NCBI GenBank assembly: GCA_937958295.1
Contig: CALFEY010000088.1
Location: forward strand, 1 to 17,131
Reading direction: 5' to 3'
Source: an uncultured Pseudomonadota bacterium
Lineage (GTDB): Bacteria; Pseudomonadota; Gammaproteobacteria; Burkholderiales; Casimicrobiaceae
Length of the DNA stretch: 17,131 bases
In this document: piece after piece, positions 7,188-14,495 of the stretch
Position numbering within the stretch: the first letter of the stretch is position 1
Layout: the number at the start of each line of letters is the position of its first letter
Translations under genes and position numbers: made by a program
Notes under the pieces: generated by a model
Database searches by the model: none
The model's input: only the letters and a program-made list of their open reading frames with translations
Told to the model about the DNA's origin: nothing

Positions 7188-8315
7188 ATGGCAGGCACCG
7201 GCAGTCCCGCCGCGGCGCCGGCCGGCTTCTTCCCAAGCATCGCGCTCGTGCGCGCGGTCGCCGCGCTGCTCGTGGTGTGGGACCATCTGTTCAACCTCTG
7301 GCCGCAGCGCAACGAGATCGCCTTTGCGCCCGCGGCGTTCGTCGAGCGTTGGGTGATGACGCCGCTCGCCCTCATGCAGCACGGCGGCGCATTCGCCGTC
7401 GCGCTCTTCTTCATGGTCAGTGGCTTCATCATCGTGGCGGTGGGCATGCGTGAGTCGTCGCGCACCTTCGCGATCCGCCGTGCCTTGCGCATCTACCCGC
7501 CGCTGTGGATATCGATTGTGCTGCTGCTCGCGACCTTCTCCATCGCGCTCACCCTCACCGACGCCCCGGGCCTGCACGGGTACGAGATCAACAAGGTCCT
7601 CGCCATGGACAACCCGTGGCCCGCGATCCTGCTCGCGATGTCCCTCTTCAACTACCTCGTGGGCACCCCGCCGGTGAACGGCGTGGCCTGGACGCTCATC
7701 ATCGAGCTCCTGTTCTATCTCACGGTGCTCGTCCTCCTGCCGCTGCTGCGCACGCGGCCGCGGACCGCGATCGTGGCGGCGTTCGTGGGCCTGCTCGTGT
7801 TGCAGGTGTTCGCGCGGGTGCATGCGGTGGTCTTCCTGCTCACCGTGAACATGGTGTACGTGACGTTCCTCTTCCTCGGCACGCTCGTGTACCTGCGTTA
7901 CGCGCAGCGCATCGGCACGGGCTTCTTTGTGATCTGGACGGCCCTCTACTGGGGCCTCTTCATCCTGGGGATGTACCGTTACGGGGTGATGCCGCCCTGG
8001 ACGATCGCAGGTTACGGCGTGTCCTATGCCTTCGCCTGGCTCGTGTTCGTGGCGCTCCTGTTGGTGGACCGGCACATCCGCCTCGATCCCGTGACCGACT
8101 TCTTCTCCCGCATCAGCTATTCCCTCTACCTCAACCACGGCGGGCTCGGCTTCCTGTCGCTTGCGTTGCTCGTCCCCGCGCTGGGCTTTCCCGTGTCGCT
8201 CGCGATCACGCTGGTGCTGGTGGTGGCGGTAAGCGCGGCGTCGTATCGCTGGGTGGAGCTGCCATCGCAGCACCTCGCGCGCCGGCTCACGGCGAGGGCG
8301 CCCGCCAGCGGGTAG
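7188..8315 (+). CDS. Membrane acyltransferase, acyltransferase-3 (OafA/YrhL) family
   Basis: This encodes a 375-residue polytopic inner-membrane protein of about ten hydrophobic segments. Family landmarks are present: RAVAALLVVWDH with His33 as the expected catalytic His, FFMVSGF at 74-80, Arg97/Arg98/Arg101 in RRALRIYPPLW, WTLIIELLFY at 168-177 with Glu173, and SLYLNH ending at His317. Such enzymes move acetyl or other acyl groups from a cytoplasmic donor to sugars of O-antigen, exopolysaccharide or similar acceptors on the outer side. There is no fused SGNH domain, so this is the single-domain form. The ATG at 7188 lies seven bases after the TPR glycosyltransferase stop, indicating co-transcription. 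The link to glycosylation fits O-acylation of the glycan made by the neighbours. Confidence 0.9.
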   Translation: MAGTGSPAAAPAGFFPSIALVRAVAALLVVWDHLFNLWPQRNEIAFAPAAFVERWVMTPLALMQHGGAFAVALFFMVSGFIIVAVGMRESSRTFAIRRALRIYPPLWISIVLLLATFSIALTLTDAPGLHGYEINKVLAMDNPWPAILLAMSLFNYLVGTPPVNGVAWTLIIELLFYLTVLVLLPLLRTRPRTAIVAAFVGLLVLQVFARVHAVVFLLTVNMVYVTFLFLGTLVYLRYAQRIGTGFFVIWTALYWGLFILGMYRYGVMPPWTIAGYGVSYAFAWLVFVALLLVDRHIRLDPVTDFFSRISYSLYLNHGGLGFLSLALLVPALGFPVSLAITLVLVVAVSAASYRWVELPSQHLARRLTARAPASG

Positions 8316-8318
8316 AAT
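8313..8318 (+). promoter_or_regulatory. Possible -10 element before the dual glycosyltransferase
   Basis: TAGAAT overlaps the acyltransferase stop codon, 39 bases upstream of the next start, in a short GC-rich gap. No recognisable -35 lies 16-18 bases upstream. It could be an internal operon promoter or chance. Confidence 0.25.
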
Positions 8319-8357
8319 CGCCGGCTCGACTCGTTTCCTTCCTGCATCGAAAGCGGC

Positions 8358-11069
8358 GTGGGCAAGACCGCCATCTTCACCGTCGTCAGCAACAACTATC
8401 GCCACTTCGCGCGCACGCTGGTGGCGAGCGTGCACGCGCACGATCCGTCGATCGACTGCTTCCTGGCCGTGTGCGACGACCCGCCGCCTGGCCCGCGCGA
8501 CCCGCGCGACGCCTATACCGAGATCTCCATCCGTGACCTCGGCCTACCGCGCTTCGACCGCTTCACGTTCCAGTACACGATTCTCGAGCTCAACACGGCG
8601 ATCAAGCCATGGGTGATCGCGGCGCTGTTCGATCGTGGCTATGACCGTGTGATCTACTTCGATCCGGACATCAAGGTGTACGGCAGCGTGGCACCGATCG
8701 TCGCGCGCCTCGACCACCATGAGATCGTGCTCACGCCGCACCTGACGGGACAGCTCGACGATGGGCATCATCCCGGCGAGCTGTCCATCCTGCAGAGCGG
8801 GTCTTACAACCTCGGCTTCATCGCGCTCCGCCAAACGGCCAACACACGCGGCTTCGTGCAATGGTGGCAGCACAAGCTGAGGCGCGACTGTGTCGTGGAC
8901 ATCCCGCGCGGCCTGTTCACCGACCAGAAATGGATCGATCTCGTCCCGGGAATGTACGCGGGCGTGGACATCGTGCGCGACCCGGGCTGGAACGTTGCCT
9001 ACTGGAACCTCAATCATCGCGCTGTCGCGCGCGACGACGCGGGGCGCACGACCGTCGACGGCCGGCCCCTCCTATTTTTCCACTACTCGGGCTTCGCGCC
9101 TGGGGCGAAGCTCTTCTCCAAGCACCAGGACCGTTTCACGATGGAAGGGCTGCCGGCGGCCGTGGGCGCACTGGCCGACGACTATGCAGCCGATCTCCTG
9201 CGCAATGGCTTCGAGTCGTGTCGCTCATCGCCGTATGCCTTTGCTCGCCTGCCGTCGGGCACGCTCATCCCGGACCTCGCGCGGCGTGCGTATCGCGAGG
9301 GCTTCCCGTGGGAGGAACCGCATCCCGACCTGTGGACGACCGAAGGCGAGGCGTTCATCGTGGACTGGCTCGACCGTCCGGCCCCCGAGCATGGTCGCCA
9401 GCCCTGGATCACGCGCCTCGCGGCCGCGCTGTATCGCCAGCGGCCCGACCTGCAGGCCGCGTTTCCCGACATCGGCAACAAGCATGGCCGCGCCTACGCG
9501 CACTGGTTCGTCGAGCAGGCCGACACGCAAGAGCGCCTGCCATCAGCTTTCGTGGATCCGGTGCGCGCCGCGCTGCAAGGCCGCACGCACGCGGCCGCGG
9601 CCGCCCCGGCGCTCCGGCCGGCGGAGAGTTCAAGTGCGTCGCCCGCCACGCCTGCAACACGGCTGCGCCTCGACACCGAGGACGGCCTGCCCGTCGCGGC
9701 AGTCGTGGAGGTCGCCGCGGAAGACGCCGGCGCCCGCGGCGCGTATCGCCTCGCGTACCGCATGGCGTGGGGCCTGCGCCGCGCGGTGAAGCCCCTCACC
9801 ACGCAGGCGTTCCGGCATCGCATCCGCCATGCGCTCCTGCGCAAGGCCTACTTCGACGAGAGCTACGAAACGCCCCCGCTGGTCGTGCCCGACGCCCCGG
9901 CGCAGGCGGAGCCCGCGATCCGCTATCCCGCGCACGTGCGCGGCAGCGGCGGCGTGGACGACACGGGCATCAACGTGGTGGGCTACCTCGCCGCAGAAAG
10001 CGGCATCGGCGAGTCGGCGCGGGCCATGTTGCGCATTCTCAAGGCAGCGGACATGCCCGTGGCACCAATCAACTTTCGCACGGGCAACCTGTCGCGCCAG
10101 AACGAGAGCCTGCCCGGCGTGAATGCCACCGAGCACCTGCACGCGATCAACCTGTTCCACATCAATGCGGACCAGATGGCGATCGCCAAGGCCGGGCTCG
10201 GCGCGTCCTTGTTCGAAGGCCGCTACAACATCGGCTTCTGGGCGTGGGAACTGGGGGAGTTTCCCGATGCCTGGGTACCGGCGTTCGACCTGGTCGACGA
10301 GGTGTGGACACCCTCCACGTTCTGCCAGGAAGCCATCGGGCAGAAGTCGCCGGTGCCGGTGTTGTGCATGCCCCACTCGGTGGCGGCGCCCGCGGGCCTT
10401 GTGCCCGATCGTTCCCGCTTCCGCCTGGCCGATGATGAGATCGCGTTCTTCGCGATGTGCGACGTGCTGTCCGTTCCCGAGCGCAAAAATCCGCTGGGGG
10501 TGGCCGATGCCTTCCGCGCGGCCTTTCCGGGCGGCGAGCGCGTGCGCCTGTTCCTCAAGATCGGCAACCTCGAGTTCCAGCCCGATCTTGCCGCGCGCCT
10601 GGCAGAGCTCGCGCAGCAGGACGCGCGGATCACGCTGGTGCGCGGCTATCTCACGCGCGCCGAGCTGTGGACCCTCATGGCGAGCGTGGACTGCTACGTC
10701 TCCCTGCACCGTGCCGAAGGCTTCGGATTGGGCATGGCCGAGGCCATGGCCTGCGGCAAGGCGGTGATCGCCACGCCGTGGTCCGGCAATGCCGACTTCA
10801 CGCGGGCGGACAACGCGCTGCTCGTGGACTACGAGCTCGTGCCGCTCGCGCGCGACCTCGGCCCGTATGCCAAAGGGCAGGCATGGGCGGAGCCCGACAT
10901 CGGCTCGGCCGCGCGTGCCATGCGCGACGTGGCCGCCTCGCCGCAGCTGCGCGCGCGATTGCGCGAGCGCGGGCTGCGCACGGTGGCGCAAGAGCTGTCG
11001 CCCGCGGCCCTTGCGCCGCGTATCGCAGGCCGCCTCGCGCGCCTGCACGCCAGCCTGCGGCGCGAGTGA
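8358..11069 (+). CDS. Fused glycosyltransferase: N-terminal GT-A-like domain plus C-terminal GT4 domain
   Basis: This encodes a 903-residue cytoplasmic protein with two catalytic-looking modules. Residues 1 to about 270 resemble GT-A nucleotide-sugar transferases: a start of the type TAIFTVVSNNY, then YFDPDIKVYGS with Asp102-Pro-Asp104 as the metal-binding DxD. Residues about 280-430 are a helical region with an RPDLQAAFPDIG motif seen in multi-domain polysaccharide glycosyltransferases. A low-complexity Ala/Pro linker follows, and GINVVGYLAAESGIGESAR from residue 537 opens a GT4 domain. The GT4 signature E-x7-E is Glu787/Glu795 in AEGFGLGMAEAMACGKAVIATPWSGN. The GTG at 8358 is used because the conserved strand begins right after it; no strong Shine-Dalgarno is seen. 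It probably adds two sugars in sequence to a surface glycan or glycoprotein. It is the last gene of the + strand run; donor and acceptor are unknown. Confidence 0.88.
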   Translation: MGKTAIFTVVSNNYRHFARTLVASVHAHDPSIDCFLAVCDDPPPGPRDPRDAYTEISIRDLGLPRFDRFTFQYTILELNTAIKPWVIAALFDRGYDRVIYFDPDIKVYGSVAPIVARLDHHEIVLTPHLTGQLDDGHHPGELSILQSGSYNLGFIALRQTANTRGFVQWWQHKLRRDCVVDIPRGLFTDQKWIDLVPGMYAGVDIVRDPGWNVAYWNLNHRAVARDDAGRTTVDGRPLLFFHYSGFAPGAKLFSKHQDRFTMEGLPAAVGALADDYAADLLRNGFESCRSSPYAFARLPSGTLIPDLARRAYREGFPWEEPHPDLWTTEGEAFIVDWLDRPAPEHGRQPWITRLAAALYRQRPDLQAAFPDIGNKHGRAYAHWFVEQADTQERLPSAFVDPVRAALQGRTHAAAAAPALRPAESSSASPATPATRLRLDTEDGLPVAAVVEVAAEDAGARGAYRLAYRMAWGLRRAVKPLTTQAFRHRIRHALLRKAYFDESYETPPLVVPDAPAQAEPAIRYPAHVRGSGGVDDTGINVVGYLAAESGIGESARAMLRILKAADMPVAPINFRTGNLSRQNESLPGVNATEHLHAINLFHINADQMAIAKAGLGASLFEGRYNIGFWAWELGEFPDAWVPAFDLVDEVWTPSTFCQEAIGQKSPVPVLCMPHSVAAPAGLVPDRSRFRLADDEIAFFAMCDVLSVPERKNPLGVADAFRAAFPGGERVRLFLKIGNLEFQPDLAARLAELAQQDARITLVRGYLTRAELWTLMASVDCYVSLHRAEGFGLGMAEAMACGKAVIATPWSGNADFTRADNALLVDYELVPLARDLGPYAKGQAWAEPDIGSAARAMRDVAASPQLRARLRERGLRTVAQELSPAALAPRIAGRLARLHASLRRE

Positions 11070-11085
11070 AGGTGCGGTCGCGCGG

Positions 11086-12177
11086 CTAGTACGTCGTGCG
11101 CGCCTTGAAGTACTCCACGCGGTCGATCGACTGCACCGGCACTTCCTTTAGGTCCACGCCCTGGAGCACCTTGAGCGGAATGGAGCTGCCGGCGGCGCCA
11201 CGCGCCCAGACCCTGCGATAGAAGTCGGGCTGCGTGCGCACGGTGTCGCTGCCCACGCCGAGGATGATGTCGCCCGGCTTGATGCCCGCCTTGTCGGCGG
11301 GGCCGTCGGAAGACACGCGCGTGACCACGAGCCGGCCCGAGACCTCGTCGGCGGCCACACCGAGCCACGGACGCGCCGGTCCGGCGCGCTTGCCGGTCTT
11401 CTCGAGGTCGGCGAGGATGGGCTTCAGGAGATCGATGGGAACGAACACATTGCCGGGGATCCGCGGCTCGTCCTCGTTGGCCTCGCGCACGATGAGCGAG
11501 CCCACGCCCACGAGCTTGCCGTCGCGATCGAAGAGCGCGGCGCCGCTCCAGTTCATCATGGGCGGGCTCGTGTACAGCGCCTGGTCGAGGGCATATTCCC
11601 AATTGCCCGAGAACGGCCGCTTGCTCACGACGTAGGCGAACGCCACGCTGTCGTCGCCGGACGAGGCGATCATCACCGGATCGCGCTCCACGATCCGCGC
11701 CGACTCGCCGAAGGGCACTGGTTTTACCGCGAGCGGGGCGATCGTGCGCAGGAGGCCGAAGCCCGTGGCGTGGTCGTAGCCCACCACGCGGGCGCCGAAG
11801 GTGCGTCCCTTGCTGTCCACGATGTTGACGTCGTCGGCCTCCACGATAAGGTAGCCGATGGTGAGGATGAGGCCGTCGTCGCTGATAACGATGCCTGTGC
11901 CCTCGCGCTCCTTGCCGAGCGACGCGCTGCTGCGCGCGTCGGGCACGGCTTGCACCGTGATCTTGACGATCGCGCCGAATAGCCGCTCGGCGTCCAGATC
12001 GGGCGGCGACTCGCCTTTGGCACCGGAAGCAGCGGCCGGCGGTGACGCAGGGCGTGGTTGGGCGCTGGCGACCCCCAGGCCTGCACCGAGCCATCCCGCC
12101 ACGGCCAGCGCGGCCAGCCCCATCCCCATGCGGGACCCGCCGACTTTGGAAAGGGAGAACGAGGACGTTGCGGCCAC
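11086..12177 (-). CDS. Secreted HtrA-like (S1C) PDZ protein with degenerate catalytic triad
   Basis: This encodes 363 residues from the GTG at 12177, chosen because GGAGG sits six bases upstream; the in-frame ATG at 12129 would give 347 residues. The N-terminus is a signal peptide: basic residues to 16, a hydrophobic core at 20-36, and a likely cut after Ala-Ser-Ala (39). A trypsin-like domain follows. HtrA's 'LTNxHVV' reads LTIGYLI, with Tyr109 at the His position. 'DxxTDLAVL' reads DHATGFGLL, with Gly139 at the Asp position. 'GNSGGPL' reads NWSGAAL, retaining Ser211. A PDZ domain spans about 290-350 (RPWLGV, then GPADKAGIKPGDIILGVG). The protein is therefore probably a non-proteolytic periplasmic binding or chaperone relative, though an altered mechanism cannot be excluded. 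It converges on the glycosyltransferase gene with 16 bases between stop codons and is divergent from the Ldh-family gene. Confidence 0.85.
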   Translation of the reverse strand: MAATSSFSLSKVGGSRMGMGLAALAVAGWLGAGLGVASAQPRPASPPAAASGAKGESPPDLDAERLFGAIVKITVQAVPDARSSASLGKEREGTGIVISDDGLILTIGYLIVEADDVNIVDSKGRTFGARVVGYDHATGFGLLRTIAPLAVKPVPFGESARIVERDPVMIASSGDDSVAFAYVVSKRPFSGNWEYALDQALYTSPPMMNWSGAALFDRDGKLVGVGSLIVREANEDEPRIPGNVFVPIDLLKPILADLEKTGKRAGPARPWLGVAADEVSGRLVVTRVSSDGPADKAGIKPGDIILGVGSDTVRTQPDFYRRVWARGAAGSSIPLKVLQGVDLKEVPVQSIDRVEYFKARTTY

Positions 12178-12183
12178 CGCATG

Positions 12184-12188
12184 CCTCC
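12184..12188 (-). promoter_or_regulatory. Shine-Dalgarno deciding the GTG start of the HtrA-like gene
   Basis: On the - strand this reads GGAGG, six bases before the GTG at 12177-12175. The competing ATG at 12129 has no comparable site, so the longer form with the basic signal-peptide leader is favoured. Confidence 0.6.
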
Positions 12189-12267
12189 ACAGCGAGGCGG
12201 CGCTTTCGCGGCCGCCGGGGACAGGACCCGCACCCGCGCACCGGTCGCGGCTGGCGCACGTACCATT

Positions 12268-12273
12268 ACTATA
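12268..12273 (-). promoter_or_regulatory. Possible -10 element for the HtrA-like gene
   Basis: The - strand reads TATAGT in the divergent gap between the HtrA-like and Ldh-family genes, about 90 bases upstream of the HtrA-like start. A -35 is poor: CCGCCA at 17-base spacing matches the consensus at three of six positions. Confidence 0.28.
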
Positions 12274-12336
12274 GCGCCGTCGCGGGGCCATGGCGGGGTC
12301 ATGCCATCGTCGCGCGGCGCATAACGAAAAATGAAC

Positions 12337-12343
12337 AGGGAGG
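12337..12343 (+). promoter_or_regulatory. Shine-Dalgarno deciding the GTG start of the Ldh-family gene
   Basis: AGGGAGG lies eight bases before GTG 12352. The in-frame ATG at 12331 has no such site, and this sequence would be inside its coding region. GGAGGCCTCC (12339-12348) is also a 10-base perfect palindrome. Confidence 0.55.
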
Positions 12344-12351
12344 CCTCCAGC

Positions 12352-13401
12352 GTGCGCACCATTGCGGCACAGAAGCTCATCGATCTCGTCGCATCCGTGA
12401 TGGCCGGCGGCGGCTCGCAACCCGACGAGGCGCGCACCGTCGCGCGCCGCCTCGTCGACTCGAATCTCGTCGGCCACGACTCCCATGGTGTGATCCGGGT
12501 CGGCAAGTATCTGGAGTGGGTGGGCGCCGGCTGGCTGCGGCCCAACACCGCGCCCACGATCGTGTTCGAGAACGCGGCGCTTGCGATCGTCGACGGCAAT
12601 CGCGGCTTCGGACAGGTCACCGGCGAGATCGCCACGCAGCTCGGCATCGGCAAGGCCGCGGCGCAAGGCATCGCCTTCGTGGGGCTGCGCAACTGCGGGC
12701 ACCTGGGCCGGCTGGGCGATTGGGCGGAGATGGCCGCGGAGGCGGGGCAGGTATCGCTGCACTTTCTCAACACCTCCGGCGCCCAGCGCGTGGCCCCGTT
12801 CGGCGGCAGAGACCGGCGGCTGTCCACCAATCCGCTCGCCATCGGTGTGCCGCTGGCGGGGGCGCCGCCGGCGATTCTCGACATCACCACGTCGATGGTG
12901 GCGGAGGGCAAGCTGATGGTGGCCCTCAACAAGGGCGACGCCGTGCCCGAAGGCTGGATCGTGGACAAGGCGGGGCACCCCACCACCGATCCCGCGCAGT
13001 TCTACGACGGCGGGGCGCTGCTCACGATCGGGGCGCACAAGGGGTCGGGGCTGTCGATCCTCACGGACCTCCTGGCCGGCGCCGTCACGACCGGACGCAG
13101 CTCCGATCCTGAGGACACCGTGCTGCGCAACAACATGCTCTCGATCTTCATCGATCCCAGGGTGTACGACCGCGAGCACGTGGTGCTCGCTGAGGCGCGC
13201 CGCCTCGTGGAGTGGGTGAAGGCGTCGCCGCCGGCGGTGGCCGGCCAGCCGGTGCAAGGCCCCGGCGACGTCGAGCGGCGCACGCGCGCCGCCCGCCTTG
13301 CCAGGGGCATTCCGCTCGACGACAAGACCTGGGACGATCTCGTCGCGGCCGCGCAGACGGTGGGCATCGACGCCACCCGCGTAGCGTCGCTCGTGCGATA
13401 G
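12352..13401 (+). CDS. Ldh-family (malate/L-lactate/ureidoglycolate-type) NAD(P)-dependent oxidoreductase
   Basis: This encodes a 349-residue cytoplasmic enzyme of the malate/L-lactate dehydrogenase family (Ldh_2), which reduces 2-oxo acids or oxidises 2-hydroxy acids with NAD(P) and is unrelated to Rossmann-type LDH/MDH. Landmarks: GHDSHGVIR at 41-49 with His45, NCGHLGRLGDW with His117 as the catalytic-type His, STNPLAIGVP, VAEGKLMVALNKG, and GAHKGSGLSILTDLLAGA. GTG 12352 is preferred to ATG 12331 because of the AGGGAGG just upstream and because homologous proteins begin with a Thr-Ile-Ala-Ala-type start. Family length is about 330-360, so the gene is complete. Family members act on varied acids, so the substrate is not assignable; a link to the catabolic block downstream is possible but not shown. 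Confidence 0.9.
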   Translation: MRTIAAQKLIDLVASVMAGGGSQPDEARTVARRLVDSNLVGHDSHGVIRVGKYLEWVGAGWLRPNTAPTIVFENAALAIVDGNRGFGQVTGEIATQLGIGKAAAQGIAFVGLRNCGHLGRLGDWAEMAAEAGQVSLHFLNTSGAQRVAPFGGRDRRLSTNPLAIGVPLAGAPPAILDITTSMVAEGKLMVALNKGDAVPEGWIVDKAGHPTTDPAQFYDGGALLTIGAHKGSGLSILTDLLAGAVTTGRSSDPEDTVLRNNMLSIFIDPRVYDREHVVLAEARRLVEWVKASPPAVAGQPVQGPGDVERRTRAARLARGIPLDDKTWDDLVAAAQTVGIDATRVASLVR

Positions 13402-13460
13402 ACGGGCTGCGCGCGCCCACCAAACGGGGGCCGGACGGGAGGGGATCGCCAACCTCAGGT

Positions 13461-13476
13461 CTGCGCGGAGGCGCAG
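13461..13476. other. Short hairpin in the convergent gap between Ldh-family and LysR genes
   Basis: CTGCGC (13461-13466) pairs with GCGCAG (13471-13476) around a GGAG loop. It sits between two convergent genes, where a bidirectional terminator would be expected, but neither side has a T or A tract. The 103-base gap shows nothing else. Confidence 0.25.
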
Positions 13477-13504
13477 TGGGCGCTGTCGCCAATCCTTGGC
13501 CGCG

Positions 13505-14401
13505 CTAGCGCGCAGGCCGCGCGGCGGCGACGTCGCGCACGGCCTGCGCGACGATGCGCACGGCGGCCGAAGGCGGGCGGGTAGACGTGATCGACAGGAA
13601 GAACGGCTGTGCCAGCGTGGGTGCCACGATGCGCGCTGCGCCGAGGCGCCCCGCTGCCACTTCCTCACGGATGGCTGTCATCGTGCCGATCGAGTAGGCG
13701 AGCCCCTCGCTCACGAGCTTCTTGATGAGATGGATGGAGTAAACGTCCATCACCACGTCGAGCCGGAGGCGCCTTCGCCGCGCCGTCTCCTCCAGGAGCA
13801 CACGGCCCCCGTTGGGCATCACCGAGGTGATGAGGGGAAGGCGGTCGAGGCGGTCGAAGCGGACCGTGGCGCGGCTCGTGAGCGGATCGCCCGCACGCGA
13901 GATGAGCAGCAGCGCTGGTGCGAAGAGCGGCTCGACGTTGGGCAAAAGCTCCTGGCCCGGCTGGTTCAGCACCCCGATGTCGTGCCGGCCCTCGCGCAGC
14001 CAAGCGGCGATCTGGCCCGTGGGCGCCTCGGCGACCTCCAGGCGCACCCCGGGTTGCGTCGAGCGTATGCGCATGAAGAGATCCCGGACGAGGGGCCACG
14101 CGACCGAAGGCTGGATGGCCACGCGGACCGTGCCGCGTGCCTGCAACACGTCGGCGGCGAGCGCGTCGGCGAGACTGTCCGCCGCGTGGGTGAGGGCTTC
14201 GGCACGTCCCACGAGGGCGCGGCCCGCCTCGGTCAGGCGAGCTCCGCGTCCGGTGCGCTCGAAGAGCGTTACGTCGAGCTGCCGCTCGAGCGCGGCAATG
14301 CGCTTGCTCACGGCCGGCTGAGCGGTCCCGGCGAGGGTGGCGGCTCGCGAGAAGCTGCCCGAGGCCGCCACGGCAAGGAAGAGCTTTAGGTCGTCGAGCA
14401 T
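13505..14401 (-). CDS. LysR-family transcriptional regulator
   Basis: This encodes 298 residues from ATG 14401 (a TTG at 14410 would add three). Residues 1-60 form the LysR winged helix-turn-helix: LDDLKLFLAVAASGSFSRAA, then QPAVSKRIAALERQLDVTLFER and GARLTEAG. Residues about 90-290 form the periplasmic-binding-protein-like effector domain, beginning GTVRVAIQPSVAWPLV. Length matches the family. It is divergent from the sulfatase gene, with a 94-base gap holding an AT-rich imperfect palindrome, the standard LysR arrangement for a regulator controlling the adjacent operon and itself. It probably activates the sulfatase-Bug-hydrolase genes in response to their substrate or product; the inducer is unknown. 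A GGGA immediately before the ATG is too close to be an ideal ribosome site, so the exact start is uncertain by a few codons. Confidence 0.92.
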   Translation of the reverse strand: MLDDLKLFLAVAASGSFSRAATLAGTAQPAVSKRIAALERQLDVTLFERTGRGARLTEAGRALVGRAEALTHAADSLADALAADVLQARGTVRVAIQPSVAWPLVRDLFMRIRSTQPGVRLEVAEAPTGQIAAWLREGRHDIGVLNQPGQELLPNVEPLFAPALLLISRAGDPLTSRATVRFDRLDRLPLITSVMPNGGRVLLEETARRRRLRLDVVMDVYSIHLIKKLVSEGLAYSIGTMTAIREEVAAGRLGAARIVAPTLAQPFFLSITSTRPPSAAVRIVAQAVRDVAAARPAR

Positions 14402-14412
14402 TCCCTGCAAGA

Positions 14413-14432
14413 ATAACTGGTATATCCCTTAT
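14413..14432. promoter_or_regulatory. Candidate LysR operator
   Basis: A 20-base imperfect palindrome starting ATAA and ending TTAT (14 of 20 positions symmetric, with a TATA centre) lies in the divergent LysR/sulfatase gap. It is an AT-rich island in GC-rich DNA, centred about 50 bases upstream of the transcription start predicted from the -10 at 14461. A strict T-N11-A core is not obvious. Confidence 0.4.
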
Positions 14433-14460
14433 GCGGCTAGCAAGGGAGGAGCCACCGCCC

Positions 14461-14466
14461 TAGAAT
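14461..14466 (+). promoter_or_regulatory. Candidate -10 element for the sulfatase operon
   Basis: TAGAAT matches TATAAT at five of six positions and lies 29 bases before the sulfatase ATG. The -35 region at 17-base spacing (TAGCAA, 14438-14443) is poor, as is common for LysR-activated promoters, and directly adjoins the candidate operator. Confidence 0.4.
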
Positions 14467-14495
14467 CATGTGACCCCCGTTCCTTCGCGCAGGCC

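Noticed and set aside
6960..8441. Long 493-codon open frame on the - strand
   Set aside because: It is antisense to the well-supported acyltransferase and the end of the GT41 gene. Its translation is a His/Arg/Glu-rich low-complexity string, as expected from the complement of GC-rich codons.
12178..13668. N-terminal extension of the HtrA-like gene to about 860 residues
   Set aside because: The frame stays open by GC bias but runs antisense through the Ldh-family gene. The signal peptide and GGAGG-GTG start at 12177 mark the true beginning.
13496..14389. 297-codon open frame on the + strand
   Set aside because: It is the antisense shadow of the LysR gene; the translation shows no domain and is Arg/Gly/Glu-rich.
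14468..14473. ATGTGA start-stop element ahead of the sulfatase
   Set aside because: It coincides with the transcription start expected from the -10 at 14461, so it is probably not a translated leader.
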